In this document: piece after piece, positions 15,484 through 24,578 of the stretch
Numbering within the stretch: the first letter of the stretch is position 1
How the letters are laid out: each line of letters opens with the position of its first letter
DNA from: Desulfotomaculum sp.
GTDB taxonomy: Bacteria > Bacillota > Desulfotomaculia > Desulfotomaculales > Nap2-2B
Length of the DNA stretch: 64,000 nucleotides
Assembly: GCA_003513005.1 (NCBI GenBank)
Contig: DOTD01000073.1
Span: forward strand, 1 to 64,000
Reading direction: 5' to 3'
The notes under the pieces: generated by a model
Told to the model about the DNA's origin: nothing
The model's database searches: none
Seen by the model: only the letters and a program-made list of their open reading frames with translations
Position numbers and translations under genes: made by a program

Positions 15484-17814
15484 TTACTTGGCTTCACTGA
15501 CATATTTTTTTAAGAGTCTGACATCTATCTCCGCCCGTCCTATCTGCCCTCCTGATTCGTCCCCTTTTTTTGGAATTCCGTTATAATAAGTCACATACTT
15601 ATCTCCGTCCTTAACGAAATTATATCCATAACGGATATTGTCCCAACGATTTTCCCAATCTCTGCCGACAATGACCGGATTTTCCTTGACAGGCTTTAAA
15701 TCTTTTCCGTCTTTTCCGACATAAAGCAACATATCATGCCTTCGGCACGGGGTAGTACTTTCTAAAAATATCATCAACCTGTCTTCAAAATACATTCCGG
15801 AAACAGTATACATCCCCCTTTGTTTTGATAAAAATTCCAAGATTACTGTTTCATTATCCCAATGTATTCCATCCGGCGAGGTAGTGTAAATCAATTCAAA
15901 CTTGCCATTTTCAGATTTTACGAAAAACATCTCATAACCGCCCCTGGGTTTAAAAAGCACTAAAGGTTTAAGACCCGAATCATTAACTGCCACGCCGCCA
16001 TATTTCCAGTTCAAACCATCGCTGGAACGAGCCCAGCAAATTTTATTATAGGGTTTTCCTGTTCGTTCCGAAGCGGAAAAATACATTAAGTAGCCACCTT
16101 TTTTTCTGTCCGCAACAACATATGGAAAAGCTAGATTTCCATTCAGATAACTTGGAAGGGCTTTTAAACGGCCTTGTCTTGTCCAGTTTAAACCGTCGGA
16201 ACTCGTTGCCGTGAACAGCCGCCACCTTTCATCATCTCCGTATGCGCAGTAATACATGAAATATTGGTCTCTTATTTTAATCACGGACGGGTACTCTACA
16301 TGCCTGGACTGATCAGTCTTTGGCAAAATATTTAGAACCGGTTGCAGACTTTCAGAATGTAAAAAAGCAGGCGGGTACCTGTTCAGCCATCTGGCCGGCA
16401 CCAAATCTATCGATTGCTTCCACCTCTTAGCAAAGTAATTACACGTTTCGGAACCGGAAATTTGCCCGATAATACTAACCAGTATCTGATTATCATCAAT
16501 ATATTTATTGTCAATTTTGAAACTGGTATTTGTTAATTTATTCCATGTTTCATAGAAATCGCTGCTTAAAGAGAACCTCTGCTTCTGCAATCCTTTTTCA
16601 TTTTCAGGAATAATCATACCCAACTGCCACCATTCAACTCCGTCATACAGCTGAACACTAACAGGTTTGTTATTCCAATTCTTTAATGGCATCCAGGTTA
16701 CTTCAACAGCATATGTATCAAATGTTTCTGCTTGTGGCATTGAAAATTTAAAAGGAGCATGGCCATATTCTCCTTTTTTTCCATTTGTCTCTCTTCCGGG
16801 TACATCATCAATAATTCCGTAGTCACCCCAGTTCATTAATTTTTTATCCGGCCAGACATAAAACTCACGCATAACATCATCGTCTGAGGGCACCCCTATT
16901 TGGCCGGATGCTATATCCTTCTCTGAATCTTTTTTTATGCCAATTAGTTTCATTTTAGAAACAAAGATATTTCCTTCACCTACAAAACGGCCGAGGATCT
17001 CAGGCCTGACTGGCGCAAGGCTGTAAGAACTCGTAATAATTCCCGAAACGGGTTCCTTTATATCGTATTCTCCCAGTAGTTCATCAAATCTGTGGACGCT
17101 GGATTCGAACATTCTTTCAGCTTCTTTATTATTAACTATTGTTGCATAATCGTGCAAGGCAAGCATGGTGACAGCGGCGCCATTAAGCACCCTTGTAGGA
17201 GTTTCTGTCGGGTACTCTTCAAAAAACGGACCGTCTTTTTCGAATCTGGTAAAACCGCCTTTTTCAAGAGGAATTTTATAAGAACGGTAAACCATATCAG
17301 CAAAATGCCTGTACTCATCTTGCCCGGTATATTTATATAAAAGCGAAAATAAACCCAAAGCCAATCCTTGGGTTAGCCCGGAGTTCCAGGGTGCTTTCAA
17401 GGAATAGGACCAGTAAGGGGCGTAATCAAATGTAAAAGGGAAAAACATTGCCCCGTCTTTATTTATTGAATTATCAACTAACCATGAAGCATATTTTTGA
17501 GCGGCTGTAACGTCACCCTTGATTACCTTAGTCAACCCCTCTGAAGCCACCTTGGTTGGACTTGGGACGGACTTGCCTCCTATTTTCCAACCCATCTGTG
17601 GTTCAACGTAAGGATTTACCTTTGTGTTTTTCACACTTGCATCTTCTTTAAATATCTGACTGTATACATTTCTGCCATTATAATGTCCGTAAAATTCTAT
17701 CAAACCTAGTTCTATATTTGAATGAGCTTTATCTGCCAATAAAACTATGGCAATGATTAAGACAGCAAAATAAGCAACTAACTTAAATGGTTTATGCTTA
17801 TTTATCCTGCTCAT
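15484..17814 (-). CDS. Exported protein: D-glucuronyl C5-epimerase-like domain, beta-sandwich module and beta-propeller
   Basis: This 776-residue protein has a single N-terminal hydrophobic segment (about residues 9-28, signal or anchor). Residues of about 80-290 resemble the C-terminal catalytic domain of glucuronyl C5-epimerases (PWNSGLTQGLALGLFSLLYKYTG, LNGAAVTMLALHDYATI). A middle module of about 120 residues (GEYGHAPFKFSMP) is shared with the Wzt protein of this locus. About residues 495-770 form repeats such as SSDGLNWTRQGRLK and ARSSDGLNWKYGG, typical of five-bladed GH43/GH32-like propellers. It probably modifies or trims uronic-acid polymer outside the membrane. The ATG at 17814 has AGGAGGTGG 8 bases upstream and overlaps the previous gene by 17 bases. 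Longer in-frame starts lack a ribosome binding site. Confidence 0.72.
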   Translation of the reverse strand: MSRINKHKPFKLVAYFAVLIIAIVLLADKAHSNIELGLIEFYGHYNGRNVYSQIFKEDASVKNTKVNPYVEPQMGWKIGGKSVPSPTKVASEGLTKVIKGDVTAAQKYASWLVDNSINKDGAMFFPFTFDYAPYWSYSLKAPWNSGLTQGLALGLFSLLYKYTGQDEYRHFADMVYRSYKIPLEKGGFTRFEKDGPFFEEYPTETPTRVLNGAAVTMLALHDYATIVNNKEAERMFESSVHRFDELLGEYDIKEPVSGIITSSYSLAPVRPEILGRFVGEGNIFVSKMKLIGIKKDSEKDIASGQIGVPSDDDVMREFYVWPDKKLMNWGDYGIIDDVPGRETNGKKGEYGHAPFKFSMPQAETFDTYAVEVTWMPLKNWNNKPVSVQLYDGVEWWQLGMIIPENEKGLQKQRFSLSSDFYETWNKLTNTSFKIDNKYIDDNQILVSIIGQISGSETCNYFAKRWKQSIDLVPARWLNRYPPAFLHSESLQPVLNILPKTDQSRHVEYPSVIKIRDQYFMYYCAYGDDERWRLFTATSSDGLNWTRQGRLKALPSYLNGNLAFPYVVADRKKGGYLMYFSASERTGKPYNKICWARSSDGLNWKYGGVAVNDSGLKPLVLFKPRGGYEMFFVKSENGKFELIYTTSPDGIHWDNETVILEFLSKQRGMYTVSGMYFEDRLMIFLESTTPCRRHDMLLYVGKDGKDLKPVKENPVIVGRDWENRWDNIRYGYNFVKDGDKYVTYYNGIPKKGDESGGQIGRAEIDVRLLKKYVSEAK

Positions 17815-20800
17815 TACCGGCCACCTCCTGATATTGTGACGCAAGGCTAGCGGCAATAACCCTGTAATCGAAGTTTTGCAGGGTATAATTCCTGATTTTG
17901 ACTGGATCATAATAATTTAAGTTCTTTGCGACTTTGATTATTGCCTCTCCAAGAGCGTCTGGATTATCATTGCTGCACAATTCACCAATAAACGGCTCGG
18001 TTATTATACTTTCCGGGCCGCCACATCTCGTTGATACTACGGGTTTGCCGCAGGCCATGGCCTCAATCAACACTACACCGAAGGTTTCGCTCCGGCTTGG
18101 AAGGACAAAGATATCACATTCTTCCCTCATAATTCTGGCCACTTCATTTCTGGGTTTTGAACCAAGCAGATAACAAGAATCTTGCAGTTCTTTCTGTTCG
18201 ATATCGGATTTTATTATCTCGTACAGTGAACCATCCCCAACAATTTTTAATATAGCTGAAGGGATCGTGGACTTAACTTTAACAAATGCATCAAGCAGAT
18301 TTAGAGGATTTTTATAATCTTCTAGAAATCCCACATAAAGCAATCGTATGTTCTCTTTTTCAGTTTTTTTAGCCGGATTATAATAAAAATCATCAATGGG
18401 CACTCCATTATATAAAACCTTTATATGATCGACAGTTTCTTGATTTGAATAATTACTTTTTACTTCTTTTGCCAGTGCGTCGCTCACGCACCAAACCCGA
18501 TGAGCCTTCCTAATAGCCTTAAGAGTAAATTGTTTAACTATGGGCTTGCCTGTTAAATAACTAAATGGGTTTGTATGCTCGGTAATAACAAGAGGTACTT
18601 TGTAATAGTTTGAAACATCAAGTCCTGCTGTGCCATCTAAATATGCGGTATGAGCATGTACTAGATCAAATTTAAAATCCTTCCATGCGCGATCTATTAC
18701 GGATAATACAGCAGCCCTATATGTTAAACCGTTGAAATAGAAATGATAAAATGGAAATCCTGTCCGGTACGGTGGATATAGAACAGGAACTTCATCATAA
18801 CTTGTCCACTTTGCTTGATCGAGCCATTGCGGGTACACCAGGTTCGCTTTCCAGATGCGGTAGAGGTTAAAACCGTTTAGCCAAAAAGGACGGCATGATA
18901 TTACCCTGGCATCAATACCTTCATAATCCCTAAGGGCTTTTACTAGTTCGTGTACAAACGGCCCGCTTATTTTTTGGTCGGGGTGCGGAAACATATGGGA
19001 AAGAACAAGAACTCTTTGTACTTTGCGAGATAAACTTTTATGCCAGTAAGTAGCATATTTTGAAGCCTCTTTATAAGCTGATTCTGCATATTCTCTCTGT
19101 TTCTCCTTTTCCTCAAGTAATTCTTGTGTACTCAAAAGTGATTTTTGCAGTTCAGAATATGCTTCTTGTACATCTGTATATGACTTCTCCGCCTGTGCTC
19201 TTTGATCTTCTTTTTCCTCAAGCAATTCCTGCACTTTTAAAAGTGATTTTTGCAATTCAGAATATGCTTTTTGTACATCTGTATATGACTTCTCTGCCTG
19301 TACTCTTTCAATTTCTTTACTTTCCAACAGATTATTTAAATTAAAGATCTTATTATTTAAAAAGCTGGTGACATCTTTTATTAAATCGACTATATCAAAT
19401 GTTGACACTTCCGTATTATTTTCAGCCTGTTTTATGGAAAGCCAAAGAGGTTTTGGCAATTTACCTTCTTTGTCGACGCATAATCCCCAAGATCGGCGAA
19501 AGCCATCTTTATCGAGGGCACTAACATTATAGCCTCTTTTCAGTTGCAAAAAAGGAATATCCTTTTTGACTTTATTTTTAGGCAAATAGTCCAGTCTACG
19601 CAATCTCACATTACCATAGAGATAAACAGACAAAGACAAACCGAATCTGTCTGCGTTCCATGTCCAGTTTAACGACTTTTCTATAAGATAATTTTGTTCG
19701 GCAACAGCAGATTCATATATTAATTCTGACTGGTTTGACACACCGTCTATAGCGTATAGAGCTATTCGGTCATTTAAATTAGACCCCGAAGCCTCAATTA
19801 ATATGGAGTCCCCTATATCGGGAAGAACAGGAAACCTAACAGGTATCTCGACACAGTGTAATGCTGAATTGTCTTTAAATATCCCATTCTTATCAGAAGA
19901 AGCATCATCCGATAGCCTAAACCTGGCCCATTTTGAACCGGCAGTAAAATCGCTTTCTACAGCCTGTAATTTGTTTAGAAAGTCAATTTCATACAAACTT
20001 CCCTGGACTTCATAAATCGGAGTGATTGTTTTTAAAGGAAAAGATTCAATATTAAGAGTTTCATAGAGTACCATTATTTCACTACGGTTAATATGAAAAA
20101 TACTCTTATTAAACCATTTATTATGTCTCAATGCCTCAATTAATCTCAATGTTGTATGTTCTTGTCCAGTTTGTTCAACTTGTTTTCCAGATCTACATCT
20201 TGGACAGACCGCTCCGTTCCAATAATGATAATAACCAGCGTCCTGCCGTATTTTTATTGTTGGATCATAAGGCGGTAAAGTTGTAGTGCCAGTGTAGCGT
20301 ATTTCACGTACTCTCCATTTACCTGAATCCATTAAGGATATAAGATTTTTTTCATTACAGGACCGCTGGTGCCAGTGTATATGGTAAGTCATACCACAAT
20401 TAGCGCATTTTGTTTGATTTGTTTCAAGCTGTTCGTTATGCGGCACTGTAATCAAAATATATTTCTTGGCTACTCTTTGCAGCTCGCTTACAGCCTTTTG
20501 AAAATCAGTATCATGAAGATGCTCAATTATATCGTTGGCCATAACCAAATCAAAAGAGGTGTCTTGATACGGAATATTCGTTATCGAACCAACTTTATGT
20601 TCTCGCCGGACATACTTCAATGCTTGCTCACTGATATCCATCCCTACTATTTGCAGACTTTCAGGCAAGGAGTTTGTAATATAGCCATCCCCGCATCCAA
20701 TGTCCAGAATGCTTTCAACATCTCCAGGAAGCACATCCAAGATATCAAAAAGCACTTGCAATTGGTAAGCATCTGGCTTATTACCCCAAATTGAAGATTG

Positions 20801-20821
20801 CTTATAATATTCATTGTTCAT
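17798..20821 (-). CDS. Methyltransferase / coiled-coil / glycosyltransferase family 4 fusion
   Basis: About residues 15-145 are a class I SAM methyltransferase (ILDIGCGDGYITNSL is motif I). Cys pairs follow that could form a small zinc site (CANCGMTYH, CPRCRSGKQ). About residues 270-440 have no recognisable domain. About residues 500-590 are coiled coil with a tandem 35-residue repeat, and residues 600 to the end form a GT-B glycosyltransferase (HMFPHPDQKISGPFVHELVK, SRSETFGVVLIEAMACGKPV). Such fusions resemble chain-terminating methyltransferases coupled to ABC export, where a coiled coil measures polymer length (WbdD principle); that is inference. I chose ATG 20821 because GGAAG lies 6 bases upstream; ATG 20833 is the alternative. 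It overlaps the 3' end or abuts the stop of the ATPase gene. Confidence 0.8.
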   Translation of the reverse strand: MNNEYYKQSSIWGNKPDAYQLQVLFDILDVLPGDVESILDIGCGDGYITNSLPESLQIVGMDISEQALKYVRREHKVGSITNIPYQDTSFDLVMANDIIEHLHDTDFQKAVSELQRVAKKYILITVPHNEQLETNQTKCANCGMTYHIHWHQRSCNEKNLISLMDSGKWRVREIRYTGTTTLPPYDPTIKIRQDAGYYHYWNGAVCPRCRSGKQVEQTGQEHTTLRLIEALRHNKWFNKSIFHINRSEIMVLYETLNIESFPLKTITPIYEVQGSLYEIDFLNKLQAVESDFTAGSKWARFRLSDDASSDKNGIFKDNSALHCVEIPVRFPVLPDIGDSILIEASGSNLNDRIALYAIDGVSNQSELIYESAVAEQNYLIEKSLNWTWNADRFGLSLSVYLYGNVRLRRLDYLPKNKVKKDIPFLQLKRGYNVSALDKDGFRRSWGLCVDKEGKLPKPLWLSIKQAENNTEVSTFDIVDLIKDVTSFLNNKIFNLNNLLESKEIERVQAEKSYTDVQKAYSELQKSLLKVQELLEEKEDQRAQAEKSYTDVQEAYSELQKSLLSTQELLEEKEKQREYAESAYKEASKYATYWHKSLSRKVQRVLVLSHMFPHPDQKISGPFVHELVKALRDYEGIDARVISCRPFWLNGFNLYRIWKANLVYPQWLDQAKWTSYDEVPVLYPPYRTGFPFYHFYFNGLTYRAAVLSVIDRAWKDFKFDLVHAHTAYLDGTAGLDVSNYYKVPLVITEHTNPFSYLTGKPIVKQFTLKAIRKAHRVWCVSDALAKEVKSNYSNQETVDHIKVLYNGVPIDDFYYNPAKKTEKENIRLLYVGFLEDYKNPLNLLDAFVKVKSTIPSAILKIVGDGSLYEIIKSDIEQKELQDSCYLLGSKPRNEVARIMREECDIFVLPSRSETFGVVLIEAMACGKPVVSTRCGGPESIITEPFIGELCSNDNPDALGEAIIKVAKNLNYYDPVKIRNYTLQNFDYRVIAASLASQYQEVAGNEQDK
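19134..19309. repeat. 105-bp tandem repeat inside the coiled-coil region
   Basis: A unit starting AAAAGTGATTTTTGCA at 19134 recurs at 19239 with few changes. The period is 105 bases, or 35 residues, exactly five heptads. It encodes the SYTDVQ(K/E)AYSELQKSLL pattern and keeps the coiled-coil register. Confidence 0.85.
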
Positions 20822-20822
20822 T

Positions 20823-22676
20823 TTATCTTCCATCTCTAAGTTCTACCTCGAAAGGTTGCAAACATAAACCTTTTTCAATATCATCACCAACACTCTGCAA
20901 TACCTCAAAATGAATACAGCGATCCAGCACATGATAGCTCTCTACTTCAAGCCCGTTTACTGGAAGTTTTTTAAAAATGGCTGCGCTGGCTACATAAGAG
21001 CCCCTGCCAAGCAGCAATGTTTTAAGAGAAAAAACAAATGATCCTTTCGCAGGCATTTTCACAAGTTCATACATGCTTTCATCCGCGACCCACTGGGTCG
21101 CACATCTACCATCAGTCAGGTATACACAAAAAACAAACACGGGGCGAATAAGATCAAAGGCGGCTTCGTAATTCAGAATTACTTTCACCGACCTGCCTGC
21201 TTCAAAAACCCTTGTATCCCGCCCCCTATAATCAAGCATCTGCACGGATGTGATCTTTGCCTCTTTGCTTCCATAGTCCGTGATTTCAAAAATATTTCCC
21301 TTGGTTTTGTCATCAGGATCACCTATGCAGCCTTCTTTTTGGTTCAGTTCTATGGGATTTAACCTAATTTTGTCATCCTCCAAAATAATATTGGTTGATT
21401 TTTTATCATTTATTAAATCATAAGGCAATTCTATTTTATAGATTGAAGAGATACCCGGTCTTAACGATCCAATAAACCTATAGCTATTACCATCGTAGAC
21501 TTCTACGAAAATATCTTCCTCAACTTTTGCTTCAATTTCCAACATGAAGTTTTCTGGATTGGACAAAAATGGTTTTGGAACCGCAAATTCAAAAGGCGCA
21601 TGTCCATATTTTCCCTTCAGGTTGGTATATTCGCGATACATGTTATTGCCCTCTCTAATAGGGGGCCCCCAATCCATGAAGCCTTTGGTATCCATCAGGT
21701 AATGAAGCTGTTCTGAGGAATTATCCATCGGCCCGCCAACGTCAATTATACCTATTTCTTCCGTGTTCGTTTTCAGCCTTATCGTATAAAAACGATTTTT
21801 ACCGGTTGGAGGTCTGCCATTTTGACAGATAAAATGAAAAAGGAGGGATTGATAGATATCTTCATATTGATCGAGCAATATCGCCTGTTTTTTTAATACC
21901 TTTTGATCTCTTGCACGAAGGCGAATTTCCTCATCTTTCCGAACCATGGCCGAATATTTCTTAATCACGCTTAAAGGATTTCCGTCATCCTTTATCTTTC
22001 CTCTTTCTATCCATATTACCCGGTCACATAACTGCATTACGCTGCTTAATTCATGACTTACGAATAGAACAGTAGCCCCGTAATCATCCGTTAGTTTACG
22101 CATTCTCTCCACACATTTCCCTGCAAAATATGCATCTCCTGCCCCCAATACCTCATCAATAATTAAAATCTCCGGTTCAATAGCTGTTGCGGTAGAGAAA
22201 GCCAAACGCGCATACATCCCGGCTGAGTACGTTTTTATTGGCTGATCTATGAATTCCTCCAATTCAGCAAAATCTATGATTTCCTCTTCTTTCTCGAATA
22301 TTTGTTTTTCTGTAAATCCTTGATACGATAGAGAAACATGAATGTTTTGCCTTCCTGTAAATTCAGGATGAAAGCCTGTCCCCAATTCCATTAAAGCCTG
22401 TATGTAACCATGTACTTTAATGTTTCCTTCAGTAGGCATAATATTACCAGTGATAATTTTCAATAAGGTACTTTTACCCGCGCCATTACGTCCAATAATT
22501 CCAAGACGTTCGCCTTTGTTTACTTCCAGATTCAGATCTCTCAATGCCCAGAATTCCTGATAATAGTTCTTTTTCCAAAATTTAACGCCAAAAGCGTCTA
22601 ATATTTTATCAGTACGGCGTTTATACAGACGATACATTTTACCCAAATCATCAATTTTAATTGCCTGATTAGACAT
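20823..22676 (-). CDS. wzt: ABC transporter ATP-binding protein for polysaccharide export, with C-terminal glycan-binding-like region
   Basis: The N-terminal 245 residues are an ABC ATPase: Walker A GRNGAGKST at 62-70, signature YSAGM in place of LSGGQ (usual for Wzt/TagH ATPases), Walker B EILIIDEVLGAGD, and switch His in LFVSHE. The remaining 370 residues are an extended C-terminal part. About 285-435 contain the GKYGHAPFEFAVP module also found in the C5-epimerase-like protein. About 450-615 are a beta-sandwich resembling Wzt C-terminal domains, which bind the finished glycan before export. The ATG at 22676 overlaps the permease stop, so the two are translationally coupled. Confidence 0.9.
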   Translation of the reverse strand: MSNQAIKIDDLGKMYRLYKRRTDKILDAFGVKFWKKNYYQEFWALRDLNLEVNKGERLGIIGRNGAGKSTLLKIITGNIMPTEGNIKVHGYIQALMELGTGFHPEFTGRQNIHVSLSYQGFTEKQIFEKEEEIIDFAELEEFIDQPIKTYSAGMYARLAFSTATAIEPEILIIDEVLGAGDAYFAGKCVERMRKLTDDYGATVLFVSHELSSVMQLCDRVIWIERGKIKDDGNPLSVIKKYSAMVRKDEEIRLRARDQKVLKKQAILLDQYEDIYQSLLFHFICQNGRPPTGKNRFYTIRLKTNTEEIGIIDVGGPMDNSSEQLHYLMDTKGFMDWGPPIREGNNMYREYTNLKGKYGHAPFEFAVPKPFLSNPENFMLEIEAKVEEDIFVEVYDGNSYRFIGSLRPGISSIYKIELPYDLINDKKSTNIILEDDKIRLNPIELNQKEGCIGDPDDKTKGNIFEITDYGSKEAKITSVQMLDYRGRDTRVFEAGRSVKVILNYEAAFDLIRPVFVFCVYLTDGRCATQWVADESMYELVKMPAKGSFVFSLKTLLLGRGSYVASAAIFKKLPVNGLEVESYHVLDRCIHFEVLQSVGDDIEKGLCLQPFEVELRDGR

Positions 22677-23463
22677 TATCTGCAAACACCCGCTTCATCT
22701 TCATAAAAAACCAGTGTCCAAAAATAAATATGAATAACGAAAAGACCAACAGTATCCAGAAAATGTAGCCCCTCGGGAAATGGCCCAACATTAACACGTC
22801 TTGGTAAGAAACAATTAGATAGTATATAGGATTAGCAGCCAAAAACGGTCTCATGTTTGGAGGAATCATATCTTCTGTATAAGCTATAGGGCTAACAAGC
22901 ATAAGAATCAGAATTATCACTGCAACAATATTTTGAAGGTCTCTGACATAGACATTTATACTTGACATAATCCAGATTAGTCCTATCGAAAATAAAATTT
23001 GCAGCCCCCAAACAATTAAAAAAAATGGCAGCCAGATTGACCACTTGCCGAGAAATCCCAGAACTACAAGTAATATTAATAAACCGGCTATTTGAGTACA
23101 TTGTGAAGCAAGCACGGATTTTACAGGAACCAGTTCAATTGGGAAAAGAGTATTTTTAATAAGGTTAGCATTAGAAACTACCGAACCGACACCCATACCA
23201 AGTGCATCTGCAAATCCAAGAAATGGTATTAATCCGCAAAATATAAGAGCAACATATTCATTTGAATTAAATAATTGAAACTTAACTTTAAAAATAAATA
23301 TATAAACTGCCGCGTAAGCCCCCAACAGCAATAACGGATAAAAAAACAACCACAGCAAACCAAACACAGAACCGGCAAAGCGGGCTCTTACATCATTGAC
23401 AGTGGTTTGCCAAAGCAATTTTCTATATTTATAAAGCAAAGCAAACGGCGCTAATATTTTCAT
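22669..23463 (-). CDS. wzm: ABC-2 type polysaccharide export permease
   Basis: This 264-residue integral membrane protein has six predicted transmembrane stretches and belongs to the Wzm/TagG family, whose LWLFFYPLLLLGAYAAVYIFIF helix near the N-terminus and INVYVRDLQNIV motif (about residue 170) are visible. It pairs with the Wzt ATPase to export a lipid-linked glycan made in the cytoplasm. Its ATG overlaps the stop of the wbpI-like gene in an ATGA arrangement, and its own end overlaps wzt. The ABC route implies that the whole polymer is finished inside the cell. Confidence 0.92.
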   Translation of the reverse strand: MKILAPFALLYKYRKLLWQTTVNDVRARFAGSVFGLLWLFFYPLLLLGAYAAVYIFIFKVKFQLFNSNEYVALIFCGLIPFLGFADALGMGVGSVVSNANLIKNTLFPIELVPVKSVLASQCTQIAGLLILLVVLGFLGKWSIWLPFFLIVWGLQILFSIGLIWIMSSINVYVRDLQNIVAVIILILMLVSPIAYTEDMIPPNMRPFLAANPIYYLIVSYQDVLMLGHFPRGYIFWILLVFSLFIFIFGHWFFMKMKRVFADNV

Positions 23464-24566
23464 AATTCCCGAGCACCAACTAATCTATCGACTATCTTTT
23501 CTGAGGCATCGCCGTTTCCGTATATACCCGTGCCGCAGATAATTTCATGTCTGCTTTTCCCAAGGTCCGTAAAGGCATCTATAATCCTCTTTTTTGACGC
23601 TCCGCAGATAACATTTGCTCCGCATTCTACAGTTTCCACCCACTCGGTCTCTTCCCGGAGCGTTATGCAGGGTGTGCCTACAAAAAAAGCTTCTTTCTGA
23701 ACGCCGCCGCTGTCTGTCAGGATCACCCCGGCGTTGCATTCCAGTTCAATCATTTGCAAATAAGGCGCCGGTTCAAGCAATTTGACACCTTCAGCCACCC
23801 TTATTCCGTAGCTGTCGAGATACCTGCGCGTCCTGGGATGCAGCGCCACTAAAACTGGTGACTGTCGTGCAATTTCACCGAAAGCCCCGAATATTTCCCG
23901 AAGGGCATCAGGAGAGTCGGTATTCTCAGCGCGGTGTACAGTGGCCAGAACAAAGCCCTTTGTGTCCAGCCCCAAAGCGGTTAAAGCGGGGCAACCGCTT
24001 CCTATTTTCGACCGGTAATACAGCATACAGTCAAACATAACATCACCGACCTGGTATACCCCTTCCAAAATACCCTCGCGTTGGAGGTTCTCCACTGCTG
24101 TTACCGTGGGGCAGAAGAGCATTTTTGAAACATGATCCGTCAGTACCCGGTTAATCTCCTCCGGCATCCTTCGGTTGAAACTCCTTAAGCCCGCTTCAAC
24201 ATGGGCCACAGGTATATGCATTTTTACCGCCGCCAGAGCCCCCGCCAGGGTAGAGTTGGTGTCTCCGTATACCAGCGCCCAATCCGGCTTTTCATCTTCG
24301 AGAACATCCTCAATAGCTTCAAGCATCCTGCCTGTTTGCCGGCCGTGGGAATCCGACCCGATTTCCAAATTGTAGTTTGGCGCGGGAATGTCCAACTCTT
24401 CAAAAAACACCTGGCTCATGTTGTGATCATAATGCTGTCCGGTATGGACAATTATTTCTTCTATTTGATTTGCCCGGTTCCCAGAGTTGTGCTTCCTAAT
24501 TGCCCGGGAAACCGCCGCTGCTTTAATAAACTGCGGGCGGGCGCCTACTATTGTTACTAATTTCAT
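23460..24566 (-). CDS. wbpI: UDP-GlcNAc(3NAc)A 2-epimerase, WbpI-like (non-hydrolysing)
   Basis: This 368-residue protein has the UDP-GlcNAc 2-epimerase fold: GARPQFIKA at the start, HTGQHYDHNMSQVFF, VYGDTNSTLAGALAA, EAGLRSFNRRMPEEINR and the TDSGGVQKEAFF active-site segment. The NMSQVFFEEL and MPEEINRVLTD wording is closer to Pseudomonas WbpI than to plain WecB, and the neighbours supply every earlier step of that pathway. It is therefore predicted to convert UDP-2,3-diacetamido-glucuronate to the manno epimer. WecB activity on UDP-GlcNAc cannot be excluded. I chose ATG 24566 because AGGA lies 7 bases upstream. Confidence 0.85.
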   Translation of the reverse strand: MKLVTIVGARPQFIKAAAVSRAIRKHNSGNRANQIEEIIVHTGQHYDHNMSQVFFEELDIPAPNYNLEIGSDSHGRQTGRMLEAIEDVLEDEKPDWALVYGDTNSTLAGALAAVKMHIPVAHVEAGLRSFNRRMPEEINRVLTDHVSKMLFCPTVTAVENLQREGILEGVYQVGDVMFDCMLYYRSKIGSGCPALTALGLDTKGFVLATVHRAENTDSPDALREIFGAFGEIARQSPVLVALHPRTRRYLDSYGIRVAEGVKLLEPAPYLQMIELECNAGVILTDSGGVQKEAFFVGTPCITLREETEWVETVECGANVICGASKKRIIDAFTDLGKSRHEIICGTGIYGNGDASEKIVDRLVGAREL

Positions 24567-24578
24567 ATGCAAATCCTG

